Origin: Reticulascus tulasneorum
Taxonomy: Eukaryota; Ascomycota; Sordariomycetes; Glomerellales; Reticulascaceae
Length of the DNA stretch: 64,000 nt
Assembly: GCA_001557505.1 (NCBI GenBank)
Contig: LSAX01000005.1
Coordinates: 124,001 to 188,000, forward strand
Direction: 5' to 3'
In this document: piece by piece, positions 23,701 to 35,421 of the stretch
Position numbering within the stretch: the stretch's first letter is position 1
How the letters are laid out: every line of letters starts with the position of its first letter
Translations under genes and position numbers: made by a program
Notes under the pieces: model-generated
Databases searched by the model: none
What the model was told of the DNA's origin: nothing
What the model saw: only the letters and a program-made list of their open reading frames with translations

Positions 23701-25901
23701 GCACTTCGAGCACTGGTGAGTTCCTCTGTGAATGGTATTAGCCAAGGTACGTCGCAGACACCCTTTCTATGCCGGGGTTCTTACCAAATAGCGTCCATTG
23801 AGGCGGGTCTGGAATGGCCCGTAGAACATGATCCAAGTACTTAATCTGGCGAGCGGCGACAGGGGAGTTCTCAAGGAGATCCCTGCCCATCTCAGGCCAC
23901 TGTGCGCCTTGTCCAGTGAAAACAAACCCGATCTTTGGAGGCTCTGGGCGGACAGTCCCGCATTCGAAGCTCTGAATGTCAAGCTCGGAGCTGTTGGAGA
24001 TGATGTACCCGCGGTGATAGTGCCGTGACCTTCTGTCTGAGAGTGTATGGGCGAGATCGCGCAGATTGATTCTAACAGCAGGGTCTGAGAGGTGCATGTC
24101 CAGCGCGGAGAACTGTCGTTGTAGTGACTGATCGTCGTTGGCTGAGAACACGAGCAGGTACGGCCTAGCTGTGGTTTCTTCCTCCGCGAAGAGATCATCA
24201 GTCTCTTTCAAGTAGGAAGAGATATGGTGGTCAAGACGTGGAGGCTCGTCGACAACAACGTGGGCGTTGGATCCGCCATAGCCAAAAGAATTTACACTGG
24301 CCCGTCGTATCGGGACTGATGGCCATCTAGTGGTAAGCCTGGATGGAAGAATCCGCAGTCTTTCAAAGTCTATCTTCGGATTTGGAGTGATAAAGGTGGG
24401 ATTGCCTGGAATGATGCCCTTCTCAAGGGAGAGGATAGTCTTGATCAGACCGGAAATGCCGGCTGCCGGCTCGGAATGGCCGATGTTACTCTTGACCTAG
24501 TCGCAGAAAGAGTTGAAAGTTAGCGAAATGCTTTTTAGACAAGCCGGAAAGATGCGAGCCAACTTACAGATCCAACACGCAGCGGGTTTTGTGCCGTACG
24601 ATACGGGGCAAACACGGAAGCCACACCGTTGGCCTCTACCGCGTCACCTGCCCTTGTGCCAGTTCCGTGAAACTCAACGTAGCCAGTGAGTGACAGGTCG
24701 GTGATACCAGCATTCGCATACGCCTGGCGGGTGACTCTGGCCTGTGCCTCTGAGCTCGGGCTAGCAATACCGGCGGTCCAGCCGTCACTGTTGGTGGCTG
24801 ATCCGCGGATGATGGCACGGATGGGGTCTTTGTCCCTGATGGCATCGTCAAGCCTCTTGAGGTACAGCATATTCACGGCCTCAGCTTTTATGTAGCCGTC
24901 CGCCTTGGCGTCAAAAGTGTGACACTTGCCCGAGAGCGAAGCAGTACCATTGGCGCCCATGTAGTGGTCCATGACATGCTCTGGGCTAAGGTAGAGGTTG
25001 GCGCCAGCCACGATGGCGGACGAGATCTCGCGAGTCTGAAGATAACGACACGCGATGTCGAGGCAGATGAGCGACCCAGAGCAGGCCGTATCCACAGTCA
25101 TGCTGTTGTGCGATGATGACAGTCAGTAAATCGTGCACAAATAAAAGGAATGCAAAAGGCTACGGACCTTGGTCCTTTGATGTTGAGAAAATGGCTTATC
25201 CGATTACTTAGCATCGCTCTGCCGACACCAATCTGGGCAGCTGAGGCGCGATTCTCTGGATCTCGGGCCTGGATGTCACCGTAGTCACACGCAAAAGAGC
25301 CGACGAAACAGCCCACGGGTGCATCGTCCAGCTCTTCCATTGTGACACCGGCATTTTCAAGACCTTCGTAAACGATCTCCAGCAGTTGGCGTTGCTGGGG
25401 GTCCATAGATGCGGCCTCGATTGGCGAGAGGCGGAAGAACTGCGCATCGATGTCGCGCGGGTCGATCCCTTGGAGGAACATTCCTCCGGGAGACGCCATG
25501 GTCTGACCCTTGAGCGAGCCATCGTAGTGAGTACCCAGGGAGAAGCGTGTCTCTGGAGGCGTATTGCTGGCAATATTGCCGCGCTCCAAGAACTTCCAAA
25601 ATGCCTGGGGACTGTTGCAGTCATCCGGCAGGCGACATGCCATGCTGACCACGGCAACGGGTTCCTGCATGAACTGTCGCGGCTTGGGCCGGCTATGACT
25701 GCCGGGGTTTCTCCAGCTGCCGTCAGTGCTGTTGGCAGCATCCGGGGCATCGACTATGCATACACCGCTGCCGCTGTTGGTGTTCTGGGCCCCGTTAAGA
25801 GCCCTGATACCGTTATTGCCGTTCGTGCCGTGAGCATCGTGGGTGTTTCTCTGGCGACTCAGTCCATCGTCGTTGGCTCTGCCGTTACCGTCGAGAACCA
25901 T
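17738..25901 (-). CDS. Highly reducing type I polyketide synthase
   Basis: Fourteen in-phase exons give about 2,449 residues: 25168-25901, 24568-25102, 23785-24496, 22641-23725, 21271-22581, 21092-21203, 20651-21041, 20136-20586, 19877-20089, 19732-19809, 19602-19676, 19190-19527, 18654-19134, 17738-18571. Domains in order: KS (DTACSGSL, FHGTGT, KSNIGH); AT (FTGQGAQ near 614, GHSSGE near 705); DH (His in WLRDHV near 1020, Asp in HPTVIDSC near 1218); a shortened C-methyltransferase-like stretch (about 1350-1496) lacking the glycine-rich SAM motif; ER (HSATGGVGLA near 1880); KR (SGGFKGLCGS near 2087, Ser 2217, Tyr 2231); ACP (GIDSL, Ser about 2407). There is no releasing domain. It should build a reduced, probably unmethylated chain from malonyl units. 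The intron at 21042-21091 has a GTTTTT donor and is the weakest join. Confidence 0.9.
21092..21580 (-). other. Degenerate C-methyltransferase domain inside the PKS
   Basis: Between DH and ER the frame keeps recognisable outer parts of a cMT: an AHKNPSARLLEA stretch where the SAM-binding loop should be, and FDIVLLR followed across a splice by an ARKIMASNGYLI segment. The glycine-rich loop itself reads LEDGPTAGESL, and the upstream lid region is missing. This is expected to be inactive. Confidence 0.75.
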
Positions 25902-26972
25902 CGCTGCAAATAGTCAAATAAACGTGGATGGAAGACTCTTTGGGATCAAATAAGAACGCCGAAGAACACACGATGCTAGGATCCTCACGTCACATCTGCA
26001 ACAGACAAGTAAGCCAGTCGGGATTGAAGCCTCTCTCCTCGCATATATGTAATCCAAAGATTCGGCCTAGCCATGCCGATTGCAGTCTGAACCTACCACA
26101 TCATCCGGTCCTCAGACTACAGATCTCCCCTTCATCCAAGGTGGGCCAGCACCGCACGGACCGCACAAGGCATTGTCATAATCCAGTAGTTCTGGGTCCA
26201 GCATCAGACTAGACGGCTCCCCCCACATGTGGCTTAGCTAGTAGCTTTCCGTTTGCGTCGGCGCTTCCTGTCAGGGCCAGCGGGGCTATTGGATCCTCAC
26301 TCGCCCGGAGATGGCATTTCCTACTCCTACTCGCGCGAGTCGCGACTTGCGAGTCATAGTCCGGGTACGGGTTTGTCGGCGCGAATCATCAGGAGACTAC
26401 CGAGAGGTCGGAAACCGGAATACTGCCGCCCGAATTGCTGATCGACGGACTGGGCCGAGTTGTCGAAGGACGCCAAGCATGCAGCTCCAGATCCAGCGAT
26501 TGGGGCAACCCGCGCAGGGACACTGTGAGGGCGGGGGTGTATTTAGCAATGCATGTCTCAGCAGTACAGCCAGGTAACGGAACGTGGGTTCGGACATGGT
26601 CAGAGCGTGGCCAACAGATATCCTGTAGCTCTTGACATAGTCGCACGCACTAGATGAAATGATGTGCCACCAGGCGTGGCGTGCATCGATCCGGTGCTCC
26701 CGTAAGAGCGCTCCCATCGGCTTGAATAGTACTCGACAGCATTCCCAGAGAATGCAGCACATCAGAGATTTCATTCTGGAATCTTATTAGTTGCCCGACG
26801 CCGGTACACTACACTCCACCTTGACCAATTTGCTCCCCTCTCCATACTTAATCAGATTGTCAATAGGGAACATTCCGACTTACGGATCCTACACGACCAG
26901 GGCAACGAATCACACCGTCGTTTCTGAAGACGGTCATCTTGTAGCCCTCTTTTCCGCATCTTGGCACCTACT
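25902..26972. promoter_or_regulatory. Bidirectional promoter between PKS and hydrolase
   Basis: About 1.07 kb lies between divergent start codons. The head-to-head layout suggests co-regulation. Several CGG/CCG triplets occur, as Zn2Cys6 regulators prefer, but no repeated operator could be singled out by eye. Confidence 0.45.
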
Positions 26973-28089
26973 ATGCCGCACCACGAGGATGTTGAGTTCA
27001 AGACGGTCGATGGCATCACTCTGCGAGGCAGGTTGTATCTGGCCAAGGAAAGGGGCCCCGGCGTCGTGATGAGCCCAGGAGTGAGTGATCCTGCCGACCC
27101 CAGCGCCTTCTTCTCTCTCCGAAGATCTCCGATGCAGTAGATCTTGTTTCTCGTCTAATGGCTTGGTGATTCCTGCGAGACTCATCATTGTGCAAACAGA
27201 ATTCCCTGCGCGTCTGGATCTGCTCCGAGCCGGTGCATTTGCTAACGCCTCGCTGCGCTTACAGTTCAACGCGGTTAAGGAACTCATCGGCCTGCCTGCC
27301 ACAGGTTTAGCTTTCCAAGCCGCGGGCATCACAGCGTTGCTGTACGACCCGCGCGGGGTGGGGCTTAGCGACGGGATGCCGCGGAACGACATCAACCCGT
27401 TCCGCGAGATCGACGACCTATCAGACGCCCTCAGCTTCCTTTTATCACACCGCGCAGTAGACCCGCGGCAAGGCGTCGGATTCTGGGGCATGTCGCTTGG
27501 CGGAGCGACAGCCATGTGCGCGGCGGCTCTGGACCCGCGCGCGCGCTTCGTGGTGGCCGTGAGCCCGGCGACCGAATACTCGCACGACGCAGCCAAGCTA
27601 CGCGGGGTGCTTGCCAAAGCGGCTAAGGATAGAGAATCGCGGGTCAAAGGCAACGAGCCCTTCTACGTGCCGATGCTGTCGGACCGCGGCGAGAACCCTG
27701 CCGGCTTCAACTTGGGCACCGACCGTGAAGCGGCGATGCGAATTGTACACGCGCAGGACGTGGGCGACAAGTTGCGCGCCGCGCTGGCCCCCAACCATGT
27801 CAATCGCACGACGCTGGGCACCTACCGCAACCTCCTGCTGTGGGAACCGCGCCATATGTGGAAGTACCTGGACCACACGCCTGTACTGTTCGTGGTGCCG
27901 GAGCAGGACCAGCTGGTGGGCAGGGACGTGCTGCTGGGTCACTTCGAGAGTCTGCCAGGCCCGAAGAGGCTGCACGTCCAGCGAGGCGCCGGTCATATGG
28001 ACATCCTCGAGGGCCCGAGCCAGGTAGTAGTAAACGATATGCAGGTGGCCTTCGTCCGCGATGCGCTGCACGGCTTGGTTAAGAACTAA
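26973..28089 (+). CDS. Alpha/beta hydrolase, AF380 polyketide-transferase-like
   Basis: Two exons (26973-27080 and 27265-28089) with a 184-base GT-AG intron give 310 residues. N-terminal strands (FKTVDGITLRGRLYLA, GVVMSPGFNAVKE) are followed by LLYDPRGVGLSDG, the nucleophile elbow G-M-S-L-G, the acid in VPEQDQLVG and the catalytic His in GAGHMDIL. The arrangement matches the DltD/S33-like hydrolases annotated with the fumagillin polyketide transferase and the related genes of host-selective-metabolite clusters. It is divergent from a PKS that lacks a thioesterase, so a role in releasing or transferring the polyketide is likely but inferred. No signal peptide is present, so it should be cytosolic. 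Confidence 0.85.
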
Positions 28090-28971
28090 TGTGGTGGGCG
28101 CCGAGGCGTGAACAAGGATGTATGGGCAAGTCGCTGTAGATGCCCCTGCCCAACGGTGACTGGATTATTGTACGACTACACAAGGTTCTTATGCGGCTAG
28201 GTTATCACCGAATGTCCAGGGCGAAGGCCAGTTCAGTGAAACGGAATTTACAACAACTGTGAACTGTTGCAATAATGCGGTGATCCACAACAATCCTACA
28301 GTCAGTCTGTGGGATGCCTTACGGAACGCAAGATAGGAGCTTGCTAAAATATTCCGGTCTTGTTGACAGCCGGACGCCGCGGTCCCATGTAGGGGATTTA
28401 GAGAGGAAGTCCGGAAACCCCCATTGGCATGTTCAAAGAGATTGGACCCTTTCCTCGCCGGCAAGGGCACTAAGATATGAACCACAAACCGCATCCCATC
28501 TTACGCTTCCTGACGTCGCCACAGCCGGCACGGCCTCGGCGCTTAACGGATACGGCTTATCTTGGCGCCGGCTTGCGATTAGATGAGAGCATTATGCGAA
28601 ACCGAGTCATCGTCCAGCGGTCGCCCAATTCTTCGTCTTTGCCGACGCTCAATCACATAGTAGTGCGCCGTGGTATGGTCTGTAAGGACAACCCGGCTTG
28701 CCCTAAGCCCACCCCAGCCGGCGGCCGACCTTGTATGCAAATAGAGGGTTCCACGTCGACATATTTGTCTCATATTTGTCTCCCAAAACAAATCTCCTGG
28801 GTTTCTTTAGACTGATTATACACGCTTTAATTTCTTGAGAGGTCGATGGTGCCCGCTGTTTTTGTCCTTGGTTGTAACCAATCGCACTGTGATCGTCCTG
28901 ATTTCACATCTTCGCATGTTTCTACTTTGAACCTCGGACACAGGCACCGTACTATCATAGCCCATTTCATC
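28090..28971. other. Intergenic
   Basis: About 0.9 kb with no supported gene, repeat or RNA. It includes the 3' flank of the hydrolase. Confidence 0.3.
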
Positions 28972-29895
28972 ATGGCTATTGGCAATGTTCTCATAGCATT
29001 TTCCACCACAGCCATAGTTGTCCTAGCCCAAACCAATTCAGCCTTTGGTCCCAATAAGGCAGGCCTTGCTTGGAGTCCGAGTTTCCCTACTGCCTACCTT
29101 ATATGCCGAACGCCATTACATGGGAAAAATGCTACTATTATAACTGGTCACCTTGGGCAGCAGATCCATCTTTGACTTCCCGGTCTCAGCTTTGTCCCAA
29201 TGCTATACAGTCCTGACCTGGTGGCAATGTGGGATTCCGTTATTCTCAACAGTGGTCAGAACTACGTGACTACCCTTGGTTTCGAGGTATATGCCCCCAT
29301 ATTCTTCCACCTTTCATCTGCATAACCAAACTCTTTCACTCTAGCGCCAGCGATCCCGTCGATATTGATATCTTTTACGCTCGCGACTTGTGGATAGACC
29401 ACATGCTTCCGTTACGTTCCAGAGGCGTCCAGCTCGGCTCTCACTCAGTGACCGCCAGTCCTGATGGTTCTCGTTTGGCTGGCCAATTGGATGAATACAC
29501 TTCCAAATAGTGCGCAGCCGGACTTTATGGCTTTCCACTGGTATGGTAACAGTGCTCAAGACTTGGAAAACCACGTCGTCTCCGTCATAAATAGGTTTGA
29601 TAAGCGTGTGTGGATAACTGAATTTGCTTGCATGGTAAGTTTCTTTTGCAACGCGATGATCCTTTTTGTCTAATACATCTATGATACAAAGGATTTCGCC
29701 AATGAAGCTTGGCAATGCGACGTTGTGGAGTTCGCCAGTCAGGTTATACCTTGGCTTGATAATCATGACCGTGTTGATGCCTATGCATTTCCCCTTTGCC
29801 TTCACCAATGACTGGGCCGGTGTCAACCAGGTAAACCAGTTGATGGTGCCGAATTTTTTGACAGGCATCGGCCGCCAGTACTTCGACGTCTGCTG
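28972..29895 (+). pseudogene. GH128 (Asl1-like glycosyl hydrolase core) pseudogene
   Basis: Pieces of one GH128 protein lie in order but in changing frames: a signal-like start, KAGLAW, then YYYNWSPWAADPS in another frame, FVPMLYSPDLVAMWDS back in the first, SASDPVDID, a shifted WLANWMNTLPNSAQPDFMAF with HWYGN, VWITEFACM, and after a canonical GTAAGT intron a DFANEAWQCDVVEF segment. A final shift comes near 29790, ahead of FTNDWAGVNQ. At least three frame changes cannot be removed by introns. Intact members cleave beta-1,3-glucan at the cell wall. The gene is clearly dead. Confidence 0.8.
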
Positions 29896-31269
29896 TAGCC
29901 CAGTCCTCTTCTGCGGCGATGACAAGGAGATGGGGATGTCATCATTAGCTGCAAAACTACTGGCAGCTCCCAATTGGTCTGGCTAGGTGTAGCAAACTCC
30001 GCCGACGAGCATTGCAAAAATGACTTCGGTTTAGTAGGCGAGACAGTCATGAAAGGTGTCCACTCTTGACATGCGAAAAGGTAAACAAGGCAGCCGGATT
30101 GACCTGGGACTTCAAAGTTACCTGGTCATGTGCCCTACTTATCCTTCAAAACATGATTGCCATATCTACCAGGCTTTCTGGATTGTGCATGGTCTAGAAC
30201 AATCTCACGCATGCATGCGCGACCCAGAAATGGCTGGATATCGCAGCTGGCAGCGCTGCCGGGATGAGGACCCAACGGCAAGGTTGCCTCCAAGTTGGCA
30301 CTCCTTTCGTTCGGTGGCGGCCAAGGATATGTAGATCCTTCACGTGATGCTTTCCAAATCGGTGCATCGCTGCTACTGGAAGTTATACGCCTAGCAGGTA
30401 CCTCGGTATATGCAATTCTCTTATCAGCAAAGCCAAGACTTCTAGACTACATGGATTTTATCTAGTTGCTATTCTAGGACTAGTCGGCCGAGATCCTCCC
30501 GTTTTGTAGAGGCCAATTAAATGAACCCCAGTCTACCCCAGTCCGCGTCTATCTATCTCGTTTGTTCATGTTCTGCGCCGTAACGCGACACCTACATGCG
30601 TGGTAACAATCAGACGGGGTCCCGGCATGTAGGCAATACCAACACTTGTATCTGTCGCCCGGTCTGGGAGATTGAATACATGGCATTTCAGCAGATTAGA
30701 CAGACGTACATACGTGCGCGCGCATCGAAGCGGGGATTTAAAAGGCTATCCTAATTACGCGGTCAAGAACCGAAGGCTGCGGACCGCGCAGAACTACTCT
30801 CCCGGGCAGATTCACTTTCGCGGGTTATGTCCCATTGAAGGCCCCCTGGCAACATTTTACCAGCCGGTCTGCACACATCTGCCTGCACTTATCTGCATGC
30901 CATATACTTCTCCTCTTTTCAGCAGCTCTACGCCCACGAATTTATCCCTTATCTCTGTCACTACCAATGGCAGGTAAACACAAAAAGTCCGGGCACCACT
31001 AGGATGCCTTACTTTAGGAAAGAAGATAATGTCTCCCTCTTGGCACATACCTATCAAAGACTTGATGGGCAGCAGGAATAAAACAGCGCCGCCTTGGCCA
31101 CATTAGCGCATGGCCACACCTCTGGTCGGGGACGGGGTCCATCGATGGCGCAAGCACACGGCGCTTGGCCACCGGGGCAAGACTATAAGATGCGCACCCG
31201 ACCTTACTAATTTGCGAGACTGATATTCTCTCCGTTGTCGTGCTCAACGCTCGAGAACAGCTTACCACC
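29896..31269. other. Intergenic upstream of the permease
   Basis: No gene was seen. A TATAAGA box lies at 31184-31190, about 80 bases before the permease ATG, and the ATG has the context CCACCATG. Confidence 0.45.
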
Positions 31270-32997
31270 ATGTCTACCCACAAAGACACGTCGGCACACG
31301 TTTCGGCGAGCCCTGCGCCGTCCCTGACCGGGTACAATGGCGAGAAGCATGAAGAGATCGTTGGCGAGGTTGTCTACGGCGACCATGGCGCCGACACCGA
31401 GCTGAAGCGTATGCTCACCACGCGACATGTCACCATGATTGCTCTTGGGTCATCCATCGGTATGGGTCTATGGATCGGCTCTGGTTCGTCCTTGGCCAAC
31501 GCCGGGCCCGCCAGTCTGTTCTTGGGATACTGCTTGGCCGGATCGATGGTCTGGTGTGTAACCCACTCTATCGGCGAGATGGCTGTGATGTACCCCCTAC
31601 CCTCCGCCTTCGTCCAATGGGCCGGTAAGTTCTCAGCGCAACCCTCATAACCATTCCTCCTCTGCTTCTCTCGCTCATACATGTATGTCTCAGGCAAGTT
31701 CGTTGACCCTTCCGCCGGATTCGCCCTGGGCTGGTCTTACTGGTTCTCGTACTGCATCACCATCGCAAACGAATTGGCAGCTGCCAACTCTCTTATTCTG
31801 TACTGGACCGGCGCCGTTCCCCTCGCCGCATGGATCACGATTTGGTGGGCGGTCATTATCGGTGTCAACATCGGTGCCGTCAAAATCTTTGGCGAAATCG
31901 AGGTCGTCTGCAGCACAATCAAGTTCGGATGGATCTTTGTCGTCATCATTTCCATGAGCACTCTCTCCGCCGGTCACGGCGCCTACCCGGCTGTTGGCTT
32001 CCGCTACTGGAACGAGACCCCGTTCATCAATGGCTTCAAGGGATTCCTCAGTGTCATGCCTACGTGTATCTTTGCCATGGCCGGATCCGAGAACTGCGGC
32101 CTTGTCGCTGCCGAGACAGCCAACCCCAAGAAGTCAGTCCCTCGTGCGGTTGGTTCCATTTGGCTTCGCCTGTCGCTCTTCTACCTCCTCGGCGCGCTCA
32201 TGGTCACGATCAACCTCGACCCAAAGAACCCGAGCCTGTTCGGTAGCGGAAATTCCAAGGTCACTGCATCGCCCTTCGTCATCGCCTACACCGAGGGTGG
32301 CGTGCTGCCTCTTGCGCACATGATGAATGTCGTTGTCTTGATTTCGGTCATCTCTACAGGTACCATTTCCGGCTACGGCGGCGCCCGAACTCTCATGGGC
32401 CTTGGCAGCTTGAAGATGGCACCCAGGCAGATGCTCTCGGCTGACAAGACCGGTCGCCCATGGTGGGGTCTCATCCCTACCCTGCTCCTTGGTGGTGGAC
32501 TCGCCTACCTCAATGTCAGCAACTCTGGCCAGGAGGTCTTCGGCTGGCTCTCCAACCTGACATCTTTGTTCACCCTGTTCGGATGGGGAATGATCTGCTT
32601 GGCGCATATCCGTTTCCGTACCGCCTGGGCACGTCAAGGTCGCACCCCTGAGGAGCTTCCGTGGAAGTCTTGGATCTACCCATATGGAGCCTGGTATGGC
32701 CTGATCCTCTGCATCCTTCTTATCATCGTCCAGTTTTATCTCGCCCTGTGGCCCTTGGATGACGACCCGGCCCCGCTTGGCAGCGCAAAGACCTTCTTCA
32801 GCAATTACGTCTCCGTCGTTGTGATCCTTGTCTTGTGGCTCGGCGGCCGCCTATTCTGGCGTGGACGCTGGTGGGTTGCTCTCGACACGATCGACCTTGA
32901 CAATGGTCGTCGTTTCTACACGGTGGATGAGGAGAAGGTGGAGGCCAGAGGAGCCTTGGCCAAAGTGAAGAAGGGACTTAAATTCGTGCTCAACTAA
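31270..32997 (+). CDS. Amino acid permease (APC superfamily)
   Basis: Two exons (31270-31624, 31694-32997) with a 69-base intron give 552 residues. A polar N-terminal tail precedes ELKRMLTTRHVTMIALG and SIGMGLWIGSG, the first-helix signature of fungal amino acid permeases (YAT/AAT type). About twelve membrane segments follow, including the conserved GFRYW-type loop, the AGSENCGLVAAETANPKKSVPRA consensus (residues here given in part) and a C-terminal tail. It should import amino acids across the plasma membrane with protons; the substrate cannot be told. Codon use is regular and strongly C-ending, suggesting good expression. Confidence 0.93.
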
Positions 32998-33852
32998 ATA
33001 CTCGGTACTGAGTATTTGCCCCCTGTTGGCTAGTTTTGGGGTTATTCGCCTCGTCTTTCTCTTTTCCATTTATAGAGATAGCATACTAGTTTTATCATAA
33101 TTAGACTGGACGAGATCTCTTGCCAGGCTGTCTGCAACGCTGTTACTGTCTCGTTTCGTCGGACGAAGGCAATGTATACCATGCAGTGACGAAGGTTAAA
33201 ATTGTCGTGTCGTGTCGTGTCGTGTCATCATTCAGTGCCCGACAATAGACGTAAGCCCGCCAAGTGACACCACTGCTGAGATGTCGCAACATCCGGCGTG
33301 GCTATAAGTCCCCACGCCTGGCCTGTTCCAATCAATTCGAGCCTGCCCGGGGAGCTCTGTTTTCGAACAAATCTTCCTTCCCAAATTGGGCAGGTTCGGC
33401 TGGCACTAGATTCCTGCCTGTGACAACGAGCCGGAATTGAGTTACACACCCCTTGATTCGCAGAAGTGCCTCCAATCAACGTTAGCACCTATGATGGCAT
33501 AGCATCAGGCATTGCAGCCAACAGAGGCCGGCATCAATTAAATACCGATACTTAGGGTTACCTTTGATAATCCTATATTGCTCATAAAATCACAGACAGC
33601 CTCAAACTATCTGAAGCATCTGCCCAAGGTTCGGAAATTTGTCGCCAAGGCTGGTCGGTCGCTTCACAATCCTTCCGGTAACAAACCACATGTTGGTGGA
33701 GCAACCGCTAGGCTATATTTGGAGAGGCCGGAGCCTGGAGGATTTTGTGTTACTGACCAACCTCAACTGGGCATGCTACCTGACTGGATTTCCAGTAGAA
33801 TCAATTCCACTCTGGCAGCCGCTCTGTGTTCGAACACTGGTCTGGTATCAAG
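32998..33852. other. Intergenic with a TCGTG microsatellite
   Basis: A short perfect repeat of the pentamer TCGTG lies at about 33204-33226, downstream of the permease. No gene was recognised, although frames run into the next gene's leader. Confidence 0.4.
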
Positions 33853-35421
33853 ATGGATCGCCTCACATCTTCTGACATGGCGCAGCTACAAGAAGTTAGC
33901 GACGGCATGCTTGACATTTATAGGACCCTTGCTCGCATGCGATACTTGGATCCTTCATGGATCCACGAAGGCCCCCATAACATTGATGCTCTTCTCCCTA
34001 AGTACCATTCCCTCGGACTGGATCCCGCCGTCATCTACCTTTACAGCATCCTGCCATACGTTGACACGGGAGGCGCAAAGCAGGTCGACTTCTTCCAAGG
34101 TGGGAAATTTGCCGACTTCCGATGCGAGCAAGATGTGAGAACAGGCCGCGATCCCTTCTATGCTCAATCGGAAGACGAGGCTATGCGCCCGTGGATGACG
34201 CCTCTATCACTCCTTGGCAATCACCGAACCGTCATTATATACGATGCGCGGACGCATCGCATTGGAATGTTTGACCAGATATCGGGTGGAAGCACTGATC
34301 CCAATTTTCATGAAGAGGATACTTGGATACAGCCGGGGGAAGAGGGCGAGGGTGATGATGAGGAAGAGAATGCTGAGACTGCGGATGAAGATGCGGATGA
34401 GGATGAAGAAGGCGAGAACGAGGACGAGGACGAGGACGAAGAAGATTGCGATGACGATGAGGAAGAGGAAGGAGACAGTGAAGAGGGCGAAAACGTCTAC
34501 GACGAGATGGACAGTCGGCCAGCTGTCAACGTCCTACGCGATATCGTCAAGTGGTACAATGAACTCGTCGAGACACCCGGAGGCGGTGAACAAACCGGCG
34601 GAGAGTGGAAATCGGAGCTGCTCATACCTCTGTACCGCAAAAACGGCTGGCCAGATATGGATTTTGACGGCGACGCTTTTCTGGTAGACTTGATTCGCGC
34701 AAGAGCCGCCGAGGGCGCCAAATGGGACGCGGAGGAACAGATGCAAAGAGTCAGGGCAAATCAGGGATCCATTCAAGGCGAAGGCAGTGAGGCAATGCAG
34801 TTCTTGCAGGGGAGGTTGGCGGTCGCAACAACCCTCGACGAAGAGTGGCAGGTGCATTGGCAGTTGTGGCAGCTAGGGCGACGAAACGAACAGTACCGGA
34901 AAGGCCTGAAGGAGGCGGAAGCGGCGATGGCCCGTGTGTATCCTGATGGCATATGCCAAAAGCCCGACGATCTGCCCCTGTGGGAGTTGTGGAAGCTGCG
35001 GCAAGAGTTAGCCTACGCAAAACGCAACCTGGAAGAGCTACAAACCGCTAGCAGGGAGGTGGAAGCCGGTGGGCTAGAGGGACCAAAGCTCCGTTATGCA
35101 GAGGAACAGACAGCTCTCCATCAGAAAGCCTACGAGGCTTCTCGGGTGGACGCAGAGCGTCTCTGCCCTGGCAGAGTCAACACTTTTAGCCCTCCTGTTG
35201 ATGAAGTCCCAAGACCCGATCCCCAAGCATGGCTGAACTCCATGGTTGCGTCATTACAGGAAAATGTCCAGGCGATACGGGAGTGGGTGGCCGAGTTACC
35301 TGACGGCGCCGATGAAGCGCGAAAACAAGCGCAAGAGGAGCTAGGCAGATGCATGTTCAGGATAGGGCAGCACGAGGCGGGCCTGAGGCGTGGAGAGGCC
35401 AATGCGTCAGGGAGTGCCTGA
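33853..35421 (+). CDS. Unrecognised protein with long acidic tract
   Basis: A 522-residue intronless frame from ATG 33853. The N-terminal 160 residues form a compact-looking segment (PKYHSLGLDPAVIYLYSILP, DFFQGGKFADFR). Next comes a run of about 60 mostly Asp and Glu residues (about 34336-34500), encoded by impure GAG/GAT/GAA repeats, then a second folded-looking segment and a helical, charged C-terminal part with Glu, Gln and Arg that may form a coiled coil. The N-terminal part recalls SMI1/KNR4-like fungal proteins, but I am not certain of it. No signal peptide or membrane segment is present. No function is proposed. Confidence 0.7.
   Translation: MDRLTSSDMAQLQEVSDGMLDIYRTLARMRYLDPSWIHEGPHNIDALLPKYHSLGLDPAVIYLYSILPYVDTGGAKQVDFFQGGKFADFRCEQDVRTGRDPFYAQSEDEAMRPWMTPLSLLGNHRTVIIYDARTHRIGMFDQISGGSTDPNFHEEDTWIQPGEEGEGDDEEENAETADEDADEDEEGENEDEDEDEEDCDDDEEEEGDSEEGENVYDEMDSRPAVNVLRDIVKWYNELVETPGGGEQTGGEWKSELLIPLYRKNGWPDMDFDGDAFLVDLIRARAAEGAKWDAEEQMQRVRANQGSIQGEGSEAMQFLQGRLAVATTLDEEWQVHWQLWQLGRRNEQYRKGLKEAEAAMARVYPDGICQKPDDLPLWELWKLRQELAYAKRNLEELQTASREVEAGGLEGPKLRYAEEQTALHQKAYEASRVDAERLCPGRVNTFSPPVDEVPRPDPQAWLNSMVASLQENVQAIREWVAELPDGADEARKQAQEELGRCMFRIGQHEAGLRRGEANASGSA

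Noticed and set aside
31270..32997. Permease as part of the PKS cluster
   Set aside because: It looks like a general amino acid permease, is separated by a pseudogene and shows no link to polyketide export.
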